Source: Polyporus tsugae
Taxonomy: Eukaryota > Basidiomycota > Agaricomycetes > Polyporales > Polyporaceae
DNA length: 64,000 nucleotides
Assembly: GCA_024305745.1 (NCBI GenBank)
Contig: JAHRBS010000005.1
Coordinates: forward strand, 1,178,001 to 1,242,000
Direction of reading: 5' to 3'
In this document: piece by piece, positions 1 through 11,020 of the stretch
Numbering within the stretch: position 1 is the first letter of the stretch
Layout: each line of letters begins with the position of its first letter
Position numbers and translations under genes: made by a program
The notes under the pieces: generated by a model
Told to the model about the DNA's origin: nothing
What the model saw: the letters and a program-made list of their open reading frames with translations, nothing else
Databases searched by the model: none

Positions 1-619
1 AGCCTAGCGCAATGCTCTGGGCGATGGCCCCGAAAGCCCTCAATCGATCTCGCTCCGACACGAGGTCCTCGTACGGCACCAATTCTGACGAAGGGTCGAA
101 CGACGAAACCGACCCCGATGAGAGGCTCTCCACGGAGCCAGCACGCGCAGCGTGATGTATGGACAGAGACATCGGTGTATCAAAATCACGGGGGGTCTGA
201 GGAATGGGAGGCGATGGTCCGACACAGGTGCAGCGCTCAATGAAGCCATGCGGCCGTTGGTGAATTGGACAACCGTGGGGTACGGCCCAATTCGACGGCC
301 GCGGATGGTCATGAGAAAGACAGCAGGGTGGTGCGGCGGTGTGGGAAATGGCTCGGTGCATGACTTCGAGGTCCTGCGGCATCTGCGCCTCGGGAACGTT
401 GGGCGCGGAAAGCTTTGATGACTGACGATGCCCGCCCTCCCTCCCAGACGACACTCCCAAGGGACCGGTTGCCACCCGACAGGATGAATTTGTGATTCCG
501 TTCTGATGAGGAATTGGCCCCTGGTGGTCAGAGACGACGGGGAGCGATAGCGATCCATCCTGATCACCGATCTTCGCCTGTATCGTCGCTGTGACTGCGA
601 AGTCAGCGTCCCTCGACAT
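1..619 (-). CDS. Orphan protein, left copy, cut by the window edge
   Basis: The frame opens at the ATG read leftwards from 619 (MSRDADFAV) and, judged by the indel-free alignment to the intact right-arm copy, stays open to base 1. No family was recognised. The protein is rich in Pro, Ser and His, with a short charged stretch (YEDLVSERDRLRAF) near the visible end. Substitutions I compared with the right copy are mostly silent CpG transitions; one exception is Ser2 here against Leu2 there. No indel separates the copies over this gene, unlike most of the arm, which suggests that it is a real and constrained gene. Confidence 0.5.
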   Translation of the reverse strand, partial: MSRDADFAVTATIQAKIGDQDGSLSLPVVSDHQGPIPHQNGITNSSCRVATGPLGVSSGREGGHRQSSKLSAPNVPEAQMPQDLEVMHRAISHTAAPPCCLSHDHPRPSNWAVPHGCPIHQRPHGFIERCTCVGPSPPIPQTPRDFDTPMSLSIHHAARAGSVESLSSGSVSSFDPSSELVPYEDLVSERDRLRAFGAIAQSIALG

Positions 620-631
620 GCTTTCGGAGGT

Positions 632-1174
632 TTATACCCGCTTACAAGGTGGTTCCCCCAATTCACGAGCCGCCTCAGTTGGGGACAAGTCGCAAGAGCT
701 GGGCTTGCCACGCGCAGAACGGAGCCACTTGCTTAGTCGCATTCTCAGTCTACACAGTTGTGAAGCAAAACGTTGAGTATAAGGTCGAGGACAAGCTAGA
801 ATGGCACCATACCTTTGCATGGAACCGGTAACGTACGAGGCTTGCGGGGGACCAGATAGGCTACACACCCCACCTAACCGCAACGTCGGATGTGGGCTGA
901 AGGGGGAATGGACACGAGGGACACAGAAACGATGTTGATTATATCCAAAAACTGCTGAGAGTCGTGGATACACGTGAGAAGGAACTGGAGGCGGAAGAAG
1001 GGTGGTAGGAGTGCATGCAACGTCAACAAGGGGACCCCCCATAAACTGGGTTGTTCCGGCAACTGCCGAGTCAACGTGGGAGTAATAATCACTGCACAGT
1101 GTCTTCTGGACGGCCGTGCTATCCTGGGCCCCCACCGCGGTTTCGTTCCCCACCCACTGCGGTCCCCTTAACAC
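632..1174 (-). CDS. Orphan 180-codon reading frame, left copy
   Basis: An uninterrupted frame (starting MLRGPQWVGNETAV) is kept at equal length in the right arm (51,997-52,539) with few changes. It ends 13 bases before the start of the 271-codon orphan gene on the same strand, so it could instead be the 5' leader or an upstream exon of that gene. No domain was recognised, and composition is biased to Ser, Pro, Arg and Cys. It may be open by chance. Confidence 0.25.
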   Translation of the reverse strand: MLRGPQWVGNETAVGAQDSTAVQKTLCSDYYSHVDSAVAGTTQFMGGPLVDVACTPTTLLPPPVPSHVYPRLSAVFGYNQHRFCVPRVHSPFSPHPTLRLGGVCSLSGPPQASYVTGSMQRYGAILACPRPYTQRFASQLCRLRMRLSKWLRSARGKPSSCDLSPTEAARELGEPPCKRV

Positions 1175-1484
1175 GCTGTTTCTTCCCCACTGCGTGTCTG
1201 CCTATCCCAACGACGTAGAGGCGGGAGATATTACTTGGTAAGTTTGACACACAGTCTGCACACAAGTTTGTTTCCACATTCAGCCTCCAGAAGTCCCTTC
1301 GCTCCGAATAGAAGGATCCAAGCAGCCGGCAATTCACATTGACATCAACGCCGAGCAACGCCCCGTTCTCACACCGCCCCGTTCCCTCATACTCGATTGA
1401 GACAGGTGTACAGGTGGTCATTGGACGAGTTTAAGTCCACACAGGTCCTTGAAGATGTTGCAGAAGTGGTGCATTCTGGGTGCG

Positions 1485-1939
1485 TCACATATCAGGCACC
1501 GTCGGGATGGCAAGTGAATTGGAAATACGATTGAGCCAGGCGGCTTCGATTGCTTCATCCGTGATGCTGTGGACACGCGGGCACGTCAGACCATTGTACT
1601 GGGGTGGAAACGCAAGCGCGTTGTACTGGGGTGGAAACGCAAGCGCGTTGTACTGGGGTGGAAACGCAAGCGCCTTGTCTAGATCTGTTGACCACCGCAT
1701 TGCGTCCGACTCGGAACAGCGCTGACGATTCTTCTCCGACCATCTAGCTGGTCTAGACCATCCCCCAATCGGGTGGAACACTGGGGAAACCAAAGCATTT
1801 CGGAACCCGTGCGATACTCGCCGTTCAATAGCCCAACTCGATTTTGATAGTCCAGTTGGCCTCCAATTTCCTGCACTCCCAAATCCGTCTGTGCGGGTCG
1901 AAACGGGACCGCTGCTGCTATGGGCGGTGGAGCATACAC
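1485..1939 (-). CDS. Orphan protein with 9-residue tandem repeats, left copy
   Basis: The 3' part reads through three in-frame 9-residue repeats (ALAFPPQYN) and ends in a conserved tail closing with LAIPTVPDM. The 5' part (MYAPPPIAAAVPF...) lies in another frame, so either a short intron or a frameshift separates the two. The right arm has the same protein with only two repeat units. The function is unknown. Because the repeat length is a multiple of three, unit loss or gain keeps the frame open. Confidence 0.35.
1594..1674. repeat. 27-bp minisatellite, three units
   Basis: Three consecutive 27-bp units beginning TTGTACTGGGG are almost identical. The right arm (51,524-51,577) has two more diverged units. 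This one-unit difference accounts for the 27-base jump in the alignment offset between the arms. The units encode ALAFPPQYN on the minus strand. Confidence 0.95.
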
Positions 1940-2251
1940 ATATCTCTCTCAGTGTTTCACCTTTCCGTTTCCGTTTTTGAGAAGTAGGCGGAAATGACTC
2001 TACCTCCTCGTTTGGAATCGTTGTGAGGGATTCCTTTCCGTCTGCCTCCAGCGCGACTGTGGCGGAAGAGCCCCATCAGCGGCATCCCTGGTGACAGCGC
2101 TCCTTTTCTGGTGCGTACTTGCGCACTCGGCGCCTGCCTTGTTTCGAACAAATGTAGGGTCGTAGGCTCTGTCCATCTATTGTGTCTGTTCACGCTTCTA
2201 TGTGGCTTATATTACCACCACCGTTCTGCCTGCAATGTCTCCCAGTCCAGA

Positions 2252-3073
2252 ATGACCAAAGTTCCTCGTCTTCGATGCTCTCGATCTGCGAGATTCGAAG
2301 CACCTTTCCACCAACACCCTTCTGCTCACCGACACAATACTCCTCCTAGTCTCGCATGCGGGTATTTAGACACCCAGCTGACTCCCTCTGAATTCTTTGT
2401 CCGGTCCCTTCAAGCCGACCACAGAAACGACTTGGACAGTAACGCTCTAGGTCCGGGAGCCAATATTCCAGCCCTGCTGAAGATACACGTCGAGGTTGAC
2501 TTAGTTGGTTCTATATATATCTCAATTATCATCTCATCACATTTATATAGGAAACGCGTTACCGCGCGTTTATGAAGTCGCCAACCTATGCATTAGTTGT
2601 GCACGTCGAGACCCCCTTGCCTACTGGTGGTACCTACACGACGCAATTGGATTCCTGGGACTCCCAGGTCGGACCGGCTCCTCTCTGGCTGGTTGGCACG
2701 TCGCCTACACCTACAAATCCCCTCCGATTCACGCGCACGCTTGGGTGGTTATACGCCGTCGTCAGCGCCGTTGAGGCACGACCTGCTCGGCGTGAGGGTG
2801 ACGTTTGGTGGAGGTTTCTGCGATTTGTCAATAACGTGAAGGTAAGAGATAATAACAGATGGCTATCAGATGCTAACAGACCTTTTCCAGGAGGCGTATC
2901 GTTTCGCGCCTTCTTTACAAAGTCTCAATGACTCCCGAACTTCCTACGCTCGTCCGCGTCCGCGCCCACGCCATCGTCAAACTGATATCAGCAACCTAGC
3001 CGATGCGCTCACCACGCTTCAATTGACAGATGAAGGACGAGGCGCAGACGACGGGATGGTATCAAACATATAG
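2252..3073 (+). pseudogene. Trp-rich orphan gene, left copy with a frame break
   Basis: The ATG at 2252 (MTKVPRLRC) opens a first exon. An intron at about 2508-2549 leads into an exon with many aromatic residues (RDPLAYWWYLHDAIGF). A second intron at about 2841-2890 with clean GTAAGA...CCAG ends joins an Arg/Pro-rich tail (ARPRPRPRHRQ). Between the aromatic exon and the VWWRFLRFVNNVK segment the left copy changes frame near 2755, where the right copy keeps frame but breaks about 55 bases later. Each arm is therefore damaged at a different place. No family was recognised. Confidence 0.4.
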
Positions 3074-4317
3074 ATTTGGGCATCCTCAACACGCCAATGG
3101 GAGACGCGGGAGGCTGGGGCACAACGGTCGGATACAGTGTACGAAACGGTGTAGTTGGCTTTGCGGCAAACGAGATAGAATCAGAGCTCATGTGTACGGG
3201 ACCAGAGTCGTCAACATAGAGTGAATACAGCGTATGAGTGGTGTAGAAAGGAGAATGTCACTTCTTCCTAATATCCTCGTCCCCTTGGCCGGGCTTCAAG
3301 CTTCAAGCTTCAGCTTCCATGCATGCGAGCTCGAACTCCCCGACCGGGCCGGGCTCGGCAGTCTTCCACGATCACTTAGATAAGCCGATCGGGTTTCCGC
3401 GCTTGCGGAAGGTAGTTCGAATCCTCGCCATGCTCTTACCTTTCTTTCCCTTTACTTTGGCGGTGCGTCATATCAAGAGGACAGAGAAACTTAACCAACG
3501 GAATCTCCGAGACATGAAAGCAGGAGGATGGTCTCGTCTATGTGCTTGCCTTCTGGGTGAGCTGTCGGATCTATCGCCGCAGTTCCAATTTTGACGTAAC
3601 GGATGCGCGTCCATGTGAACTTGGCACCCTCTACTACGAACACTGCAAACCTCCGTGCATTTTGAACACGGCTAGCATCCTGAGAGTCATCCAGGGCAGT
3701 AGACGAGGATGGTCGTACTGTGTCCTTCCTCTGAGCCTCCTTTCTCGCCAATGCCCCCTGTGATCGAGCTCGAGCTCGAGCTCAACTTCAGGTAGTGCGT
3801 AGTATGGGTTTTGACGTTCCCACCGTCGTATGCGGGGTCCTGTTTTGCTGCAATATGTGTAATTCACTAAAACGGTTGATGTTTCCTCAGCGCAAAGGAG
3901 CTACTACTTATGGCTCCAAGTCATCAAATGACCCATTCGTCATGTCGCCACACGGCTGCTACTAAAATGGATCGACTGCCATCCATTGTCCGTATATGGT
4001 CGGCAACGGAGACTACACGACCACCGCATTCCAGCCTTGTCGTCCAGAAACGTAGGTCTCCCACCCTCCGCGTAGACTCCGCCGGATTGATGACCCTGCT
4101 CGATCCCAAAATGCTCCCCAGCGTTGTTGCGTGGCATTCAACGCACATCGAGCCCTGCGACCTGGCAAACCTTGACTCATCAATGCTGCAGACGTCCGTA
4201 CTTATCATCGGTAAGTATATGAACAGCGTCCGTGTCCGTAGCCGTCGTGGCTCACGATTGTATCCCCGTCCTCCCAGCCACATCGTACGCTGTAATCGCT
4301 TCCTGCTACCCTAAGCC

Positions 4318-6822
4318 ATGGCATTTGCCAACCATCAGCCTCCCGTTCATTACCGAGAACGAAGCAATGTTGACCCCTGTGGTGGCCTTAACAATGTCAA
4401 CAACGGTTGTCAAATGGTTTTCCCTCGAATGGAACCCGGTGGCAAACTCTGCTTCCTCTGCATGAAGCTCCAAGAACCGACGATCAATAGCGTGGATACG
4501 AACGAGATCCGGGTACGTCCACCCCCCATAGTATTCTCAGCGTCCTAACCGTCTTCCCCAGTCCACCTACACACAGTGTAGCGAATGTGGTATCTGTGGT
4601 ACGATGGTGACCGATCCGTGCGGAACCTGCCGTCGAGCCGGTGAGTTGTGCCGCGGAGTTTATGGTAAGACGGGACTGGCCTACTAACTCAGCCATAGAG
4701 AGCTACGAGACTGGCGCGTCGGACCACGAGCGGGAGCAATCTGCCCAACGTCGCCGTGCTAACCTCGATCTTAAACTCCATAGGGATAGACCTGACAGGC
4801 CTGGGGCCGTTGGGACTGCGGTTTCACTGGACGAGCTGCAGACGATTCGGGCTACCCAGGGGTTCAGTAACGCGTCCCAGAGAACTCAGGTGAACCACTG
4901 CACTGTCTACTATGAGTGCCGCTGCAGCGATTCCCCGAAGCACATCGATCAAATGCTCGGGACTGGGGTAATATTCTTCCCTGAAGTGAATACTATGCTT
5001 GGTACGTCGCATTCCACTAATTGTCTGTAAGGTTCTTTCTCACCTTACGCTCGTTTTAGCGCTCCGGTCTCGCATCCTTAAGGAAGTGAATGGGCGGTGG
5101 ATAGAGTTCTATTCCGCGCCATTGCTCGAGTGCGTATTTCCTGACTGAACTGGACGAACACATTAAGACCTCAAGCCTCTAGGGAGGAGACGAGTCTACG
5201 GGCACCGAACAACTACGTGTTCCCTGCTGACAACCTCGTTATGACGGTTTCGCAATGGTACCAAGTCTACAGCCGTCCAGAATATCGCGACACGTACATT
5301 ATACTCCCAAAGCAAACTCAGCGCAAGGGGAAGTCAAACTCAAAAATGTACGCGTTTAGCGTGGAACTTTACATCAATGTCGGTCAAGTTCGTCGCACAA
5401 GTCTTGTAGTTCTCTTTTCAGTGACGTCTGACCAGCTTGCAGTATACAGCGCGCACTGAAGACCCTGAGCTTATTGGCACCGGAAGGGTTGGCACTAAGC
5501 GCAAGACGTCCGCAACTCGCGTTGCAGACATGCACACGCCCAGTCAAAGCCCCAAGCGTTTCCGAGGTCAGCTCCCTTCGTTACATGCGTATCTTATCGC
5601 AGTTACAATTTTCGCGCAGAGACTGCACCCCCCCAGTCATCGCGTCAGACACTTCGATCGCTATTCGTTGGAGACGGCGATCTTCTTACCCAGACGCCCT
5701 CAACTATTTCCGTCGTGGAGATTCAATTCAGGAAGACCACTTGCCTGATATCTGATGGTTCCGGCAGCCCGACACTCATGGAAGAGTCTCCGTTAATATC
5801 AGGCTTTCTGGAAACAAGACCATTGGACCTCAGCGCTGGCGAGCATGGTACTACGAAGGATGTTTTCGGTGTGCGTATTTATAGAGTTGCTCATTCAACG
5901 TTCTGTAACCAGATCATTGAGCAGCTCCGAATCGCAAACAAGCCTTACGTTGCTAAGAAGCTGGTCAACATTGGCGGCGGTAGATCGGAAGACATTCCCC
6001 TCCCGAAAGCCGTCAGCATACTCACCGCTGACCTTATTCGGCTCAAGCGCATGGCGTACTTCGCTGATCAGTTCAAAGCCCTTGCTTGTGATCAAGGAGT
6101 AGACATCGCGGGTAAGATGTCTCTCTCACACCACACCTGTCTTTAACGTTTTTGTTCAGAGTTCGACGTTTCCGAAGCATTCCTCATCAAGTTGTACAGG
6201 CCCAGCTCCGCTCCTCCAACTGAGCATGCCAGTGAGGGAGATGATGATGACAAGGACCACGCTCATACTGAACCTACCGAGGAGATGTTGGGGGTCTATT
6301 TGGTTGAGCCAACGCGGCTTACAACGACGGTCGTCAAATTTAGTGGGACCCTAGGCTCGACGACCCGCAGTGACTTGCGGTCGTTGACAGTGACTGCGTA
6401 TGCTCATTACGTAGCAGAACAGACGGCGTGCCGTTATATCTTCGCTGATATCCAAGGTGTGTTCATTGCGTCCGTACCCATTCTGTGGCTGAAATCACGC
6501 TTTGGGCCTGCAGGTTCAAACAATGCCAACACGGGTGGGAGATTGTCACTGACTTTATTTGATCCCATGACGCACACCGTGGAGCGGTACGTCACCTATA
6601 AAAGTCTTGCGCTTCACAACTGATTTCGAGACCAGGACGTCTGGAATCGGGGATCACGGACCAAAGGGCCTTCAAGATTTCGTTTCTTCGCACACCTGCA
6701 ACCATATCTGTTTTTCGCTTCAACTCGCATCATCCGAAGTTCTGCAAAACACGTTGGATGACCTTCTCCAAGCTGGGAACGCTGATGGGTCTGGTGAGGC
6801 TCCAGAGACAACGTCGGGGTGA
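4318..6822 (+). CDS. Atypical alpha-kinase (MHCK/EF2K-type) with Cys-rich N-terminus
   Basis: Exons joined by about eight short introns give one continuous frame. The N-terminal part has paired cysteines (CFLCMK, CSECGICG, CGTCRR) that look zinc-binding. The C-terminal half carries alpha-kinase signatures in order: the ATP-site lysine in YVAKKL, AYAHYVAEQT, FADIQG, DPMTHT, GIGDHGPKG and HTCNHIC, which holds the Cys pair of the family's structural zinc site. Alpha-kinases phosphorylate Ser/Thr and are strongly expanded in Agaricomycetes; the substrate here cannot be inferred. Introns such as 6113-6160 and 6460-6512 have consensus ends. The start at 4318 is the first ATG of the Cys-rich exon, and an upstream exon is possible. 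The stop follows an acidic tail (GEAPETTSG). Confidence 0.85.
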
Positions 6823-7627
6823 CAAGACGTGAGTTGCCCTCGAGTTAGTCACCTGCTTACGTCGCTGACGGTCTTCCATCCTGTCTTCCTTTGTCATGTA
6901 TCCGGTACGCCTGTATCTACCAAGCCTAAGTGACTGTCATACGAGAATCGTCCTAATTCCCGTGCGCATGCTCTTTCCACCTCCCATAGCTCCTCCTTCC
7001 TTTGCCTGCAGTTTTCCGGTGCATAATGTACGCGACCGTGACTATTGATCATGCATTGCGATATCATTGGCATAATATATACATGTTTTCAAGCACGTAT
7101 GGCTCAATTCCATGGGGCTCGCCCAGGATCGTGGTCATGATTTGAGCTCAAACGTACTTGGAAGGGATTACTAGTGCGGGATCGTCGTATGCAGACTACC
7201 AATAAATAGGGAACAAGGACAGGCGACGGTCGACGACTGCCCGGGCCTGTTACTAGGTGGGAGAAGGCAAAGCCTTCAGAGCTCGCGGCGTCTGGCTCGA
7301 GGGCCAAGTTTCGTACAACGCTTTGACTGACCGCAACCAACAAGTCCTGTGGCATAAATTGCCCTCCGCGAGTCTAGTAGAGGATTGAGAAGTGAGATCA
7401 AGTGGAGGAGGCCTTTCAGGATCGCGACTAGGTATGAGGTAGATGGTGCGAGAGAGAATTGAGGATACGGAAGGTAAGCTGATATATAACGGCGTTGTCC
7501 TTCTGGTCGTCTTTTTCGAGAACATCGAGGGAAGCCAAAGGGAGACGACTTACTCGTCGCCTCCACAGACACACCAGACGTGAGGTTGGGTGCATACCCG
7601 GTCACCGCGGCGGGTGCCGAGCGGAGT

Positions 7628-8605
7628 AACATTGCTCGAGCACGACAAGTTCCACCGCCGAGATTGACGAACTGGTCCCGTGGAAGCAAGTGATACGCCA
7701 CCTAGATGGGCGACAGGTGGAATTGTGTCGGAGGGACATGGAGAAGGTCTTCAAAGAGGCCGAAAGCGCGAGAGTTGTCATAGCAGGGACGCCTTCTTGG
7801 GTGTGGACGGCATGGGGCCACCGTATGCTCGGGAGTGACCCACTTCCATCGATTTGCGCTTCACAAGCCGCATGCCCCACAAGGCTCCACATCTTCATGC
7901 CCTCTCTGTTGTCATCCCATCTATCCTTCTTGCTACCCATCTCGTCGTCCTAGCACCGTGGTACGACACCATCTAAGCAGTCAGATCAGTCAATGCAAGG
8001 GCGAGAAGCAATGGAGGCGAAAGCGAGCCCACGTAGGATGCCGTCGCAGACGTACCCTGACTTTTGAAGGCTCCAGCTGTGGCGTAGCGAGCGCGGCCAG
8101 ATACGAGAGTGTTGGGTGAGTCGGAATGCCTGAGGAGTGGCGTGGACGTTGAGATATTCGCAGGCGACTTGGCAGCCGGGCTGACATTGAGCGTGGACGA
8201 ATATTAGAGCGAGACAGATAGCTACTCGGTGAAGCTGGGTGACACAGGGACCCGAAGGAGACTCAGCACCGATACCATAAGTAATGGTTGTGGATTAGGT
8301 CGCCTGGCGCTTAGTTTCCCAGATTTGGTTCCATCAGCTGGCAGCATGCGCATTCGTGCTACTAGATGAACTCGGAGTCCATTGATGGAATCTCATACTA
8401 AATGCATACAAATTTCACAGCGAAATTCAGAGACACAGACGTAAGTGGTAGCGCGTATACAACCTTGAGCAGTTCTGAGGAAGGGGGCGATAGACTTTCC
8501 GTGGAGGAAGCGATACGACGGCGGATAGTACAACTAACTATGAGGCTCGGGATATGCGACGACGACGAGATGGTTGTAGGAGCAGCTAAGAAAGACAGAG
8601 GATAG
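7628..8605 (+). CDS. Weak candidate gene between kinase and module gene, left copy
   Basis: The 2-kb interval 6823-8779 has no recognised gene. Two plus-strand stretches look protein-like and are nearly unchanged in the right arm. One contains EIDELVPWKQVIRHLDGRQV followed by a charged helix (RRDMEKVFKEAESARVV). The other runs from 8402 to 8605 (TTLSSSEEGGDRLSVEEAIR, ending KKDRG). Whether they are exons of one gene is a guess. The minus strand also offers an exon-like frame with good splice sites at about 7555-7700 (AYHLLPRDQFVNLGGGT). Neither has a known family. Confidence 0.2.
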
Positions 8606-8779
8606 AGAGTGTGGCATAGCGACGACAGACAGACATTTCTACAGGGCGTGAAGCGAGCGCAAACAGCGAGCCTGACAAGGGTGGGGATATGGAAGGTGTC
8701 GACGAACACTAGTAGTATCCACCGGAGTCAGCTACAGCTAAGAGAATAATGGGCAAATGACACACCGAATGATGCCTTC

Positions 8780-10874
8780 TTAGTCCTCAGGTTGAGGTCG
8801 GAGCTGCCGCCTCTTACGGATGACTAAGCTCGTGAGGAAGTGCGCGCAGTTGACCATGATGTCTTCCTGGGACTGGGTGGCTGGGTGAATCGCCATCTCT
8901 TCGATCTCGAGATACATCATGAGCTCCAAATACACTGCATGCCACTGTCCCATGTAGCGAACCGCGTCCCATATCGGAGCGACGTGAGTCTCTTTCACTT
9001 GGGCGTAGTCCTCAACGAACTGATTCCACTGTAGAGTGTGTTGCTCCATAGCAGGAATATCGCTGCTGAACGACCCCGATATTGAAGGCACATTCTGCCT
9101 GGAGCTACCCATACCCTGTTCGAGACGAGCAGTCGCCTCCGCAAAGGCGTTCATTCTGGGAAGAGTGAACTGGGTCGCGGTCGCTAAGTCCTGTGCAAGC
9201 GTTGACAAGTCAAAGTTGTCGAGATCTGGCAGCGATGGAACATCGCCAGTTGCAAGGGATACGTCGGCGTTGGAGGACGGTTGGGGAACGAAAGGTGGGC
9301 CGGGGAAAGCCGCGGGGATAGTGAGGTTAGGGGAATCGTGATGGACAAACTGGGACTGCGGGCCACCGTGCGGGAGCGGATGCCCTGTGGGTAGAGCGTC
9401 GGAACCCAACGATGATTCAGGCAGGGAGTGGGACGCTTGAGCTGCCTGAGCAGCAGCATTGAGGGCGGGGAGACCCAGGGACAAACCGTTGGCGTTGAGT
9501 AGAGTCGGTGCCTTTTGGGGCGCGCTCTTGCGGCCTGACATCGATTCCGGAGTGAGGGGCAATGCGAAGGTAAGTATCGGGGGGATGGCCTGCCAGTGTT
9601 GTGCGTCAGATAGTCCTGGGTTGGACCTATCGACAGCCTTGCCTTTCTTGCGGCGGCCGCGGCGAGGAGCTGACGACGTCGATGGGGCTGCGCCTGAGTC
9701 GCTGGGCGACGTCCGTAGCCCCCATACCTCGGGGACCACGCCGAAGACGAAGACGAAAACCTCCTGCCATTCTTCGGAAAAGTGACGTGCTTGGTCGCGA
9801 TGTCAGTACACATAAGAATAAGAGATATATAGCGACTTACCGGCTTCTTCACTCAATGCCTTTGCTGCATCTTCAATGGATGCATGGCCCGTGGGGTTTG
9901 CATTCCAAGACTGGTACCACTCTCGAAATCTCTTGAGCGTTCTGCACAGGTGTAAAGAAAATTATTGAACATGGTGGAGGAGAGCGCGATAGAAAGGTGA
10001 CACACATGTCGAGATTTCTTTTGAGTCTGACCACCATCTCCGCCCGCATCGGCCCGTGAAGGGTCGACTGTACTTGGAACACCTTGGACGCAACTCGTAC
10101 ATGATCGTTCGTGTCAGACAGAATAAAGAGGTTTCGTTTGGCGTCATAGAGCAATTGGATGTAATGGAGACCTAGTCGCGCGACGAAACAGCCGGTGTCG
10201 AGTATGTCAGGGAGTTCAGTACCGTTAGCCTGAGGCTGGTCGGGATAGGCGAGTTTGAACATGATCATTGGGATGCGCGCCTCCGGAGCCTCCGGAGCCT
10301 CAGAGGACTCAGACCCACTGACCGAGAGTGTGCCAGGATTGCCTACCGTGTCGGCGTCTCAGTGGAATTCGTCTTCCGGAACAGGATAACATTGAACTTA
10401 CCGGGTATCGTCGCAAACTGCTCATCGGGCGCGCCACCATAGTATGTGCCACCAGCCGGGGGGGTTGTACAGGTCCATCGGAGGCATCGAAGACTGGGGA
10501 ACACCAGCCAGCAGAGCGGCAGAGCGGCCTAGCGTGTCGACGTCTCAGCGTGATTCGTCGACGGGCTGTCGGAACAGGATAACATTGAACTTACCGGGTA
10601 TCGTCGCAAACTGCTCATCGGGCGCGCCACCATAGTATGTGCCACCAGCCGGGGGGTTGTACAGGTCCATCGGAGGCATCGAAGACTGGGGAACACCAGC
10701 CAGCAGAGCGGCAGAGCGGCCTAGCGTGTCGACGTCTCAGCGTGATTCGTCGACGGGCTTCCAGAACAGGATAACGTTGAACTTACCGGGTAACATCAGA
10801 GGCTGCTCGTCAAGCTGGTCAGCAAAGTACGTGCCATCGGCCGCCGCGGAGTCGTACGGGTCTATCGGGAACAT
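8780..10874 (-). CDS. Module-gene family orphan, left copy (extra exon module)
   Basis: The start is ATG at 10874 (MFPIDPYDS). The 5' part is a chain of short exons, each ending in PG before an almost identical intron beginning GTAAGTTCAATGTTATCCTG. Exon 1 (PIDPYDSAAADGTYF, ending LMLPG) and exon 2 (PMDLYNPPAGGTYYG, ending TIPG) are related, and here exon 2 plus its intron is duplicated; the inner duplicate carries a one-base G-run difference. Downstream exons encode a conserved middle (RFQEWYQSWNANP, EEWQEVFIFVFG, PEVWGL), a long Pro/Ser/Ala-rich stretch with a basic patch (RRGRRKKGKA), and a helical C-terminus (MEQHTLQWNQFVEDYAQ). The last exon is one open frame to the stop at 8780. Function is unknown; paralogues lie at 42.5 and 57.5 kb. 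Confidence 0.65.
10377..10762. repeat. 193-bp tandem duplication of an exon plus its intron
   Basis: Two copies of a 193-bp unit lie head to tail (about 10,377-10,569 and 10,570-10,762), each holding one exon module and one intron of the module gene. The right arm has a single copy. This accounts for the 193-base jump in the alignment offset between the arms. Confidence 0.95.
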
Positions 10875-10958
10875 CGAAGGCGGAGGAACACTGGCTGCCG
10901 TCCACTCCTTTATTTCGCTATGCAGCGTGGATAGCCACGTCGTTTGCAGCGGTGCAAT

Positions 10959-11020
10959 AGACGTAAAACATCTCGACTTCGAGCAGTGTTTGGGGTCGCT
11001 TAGGCCCGTCAGTGGGAGAG
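10959..11020 (-). promoter_or_regulatory. Conserved upstream block of the module gene, left arm
   Basis: About 85-145 bases upstream of the start codon, on the gene's strand, is a block containing CTCTCCCACTGA, then a TGCTCGAARTCGAGA palindrome, then TTTACGTCT. The same block sits at the same distance upstream of the right-arm copy and, more diverged, upstream of the third paralogue at 57.3 kb. It is probably a shared promoter or 5' leader element. Confidence 0.5.

Noticed and set aside
3296..3320. CTTCAAG and GAGCTC short repeats near 3,300 and 3,765
   Set aside because: Simple local repeats of two or three units with no further structure.
3352..3440. tRNA-like segment with an AGTTCGAATCC B-box and a TTCCGC/GCGGAA hairpin like a class II variable arm (also 49,750-49,845 in reverse)
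   Set aside because: The T-stem and acceptor stem do not pair and no proper A-box or anticodon arm could be placed.
9184..9852. 222-codon minus-strand frame over the module gene
   Set aside because: It is offset from the exon frame that continues the conserved PEVWGL segment and consists of low-complexity Arg/Ser/Pro.
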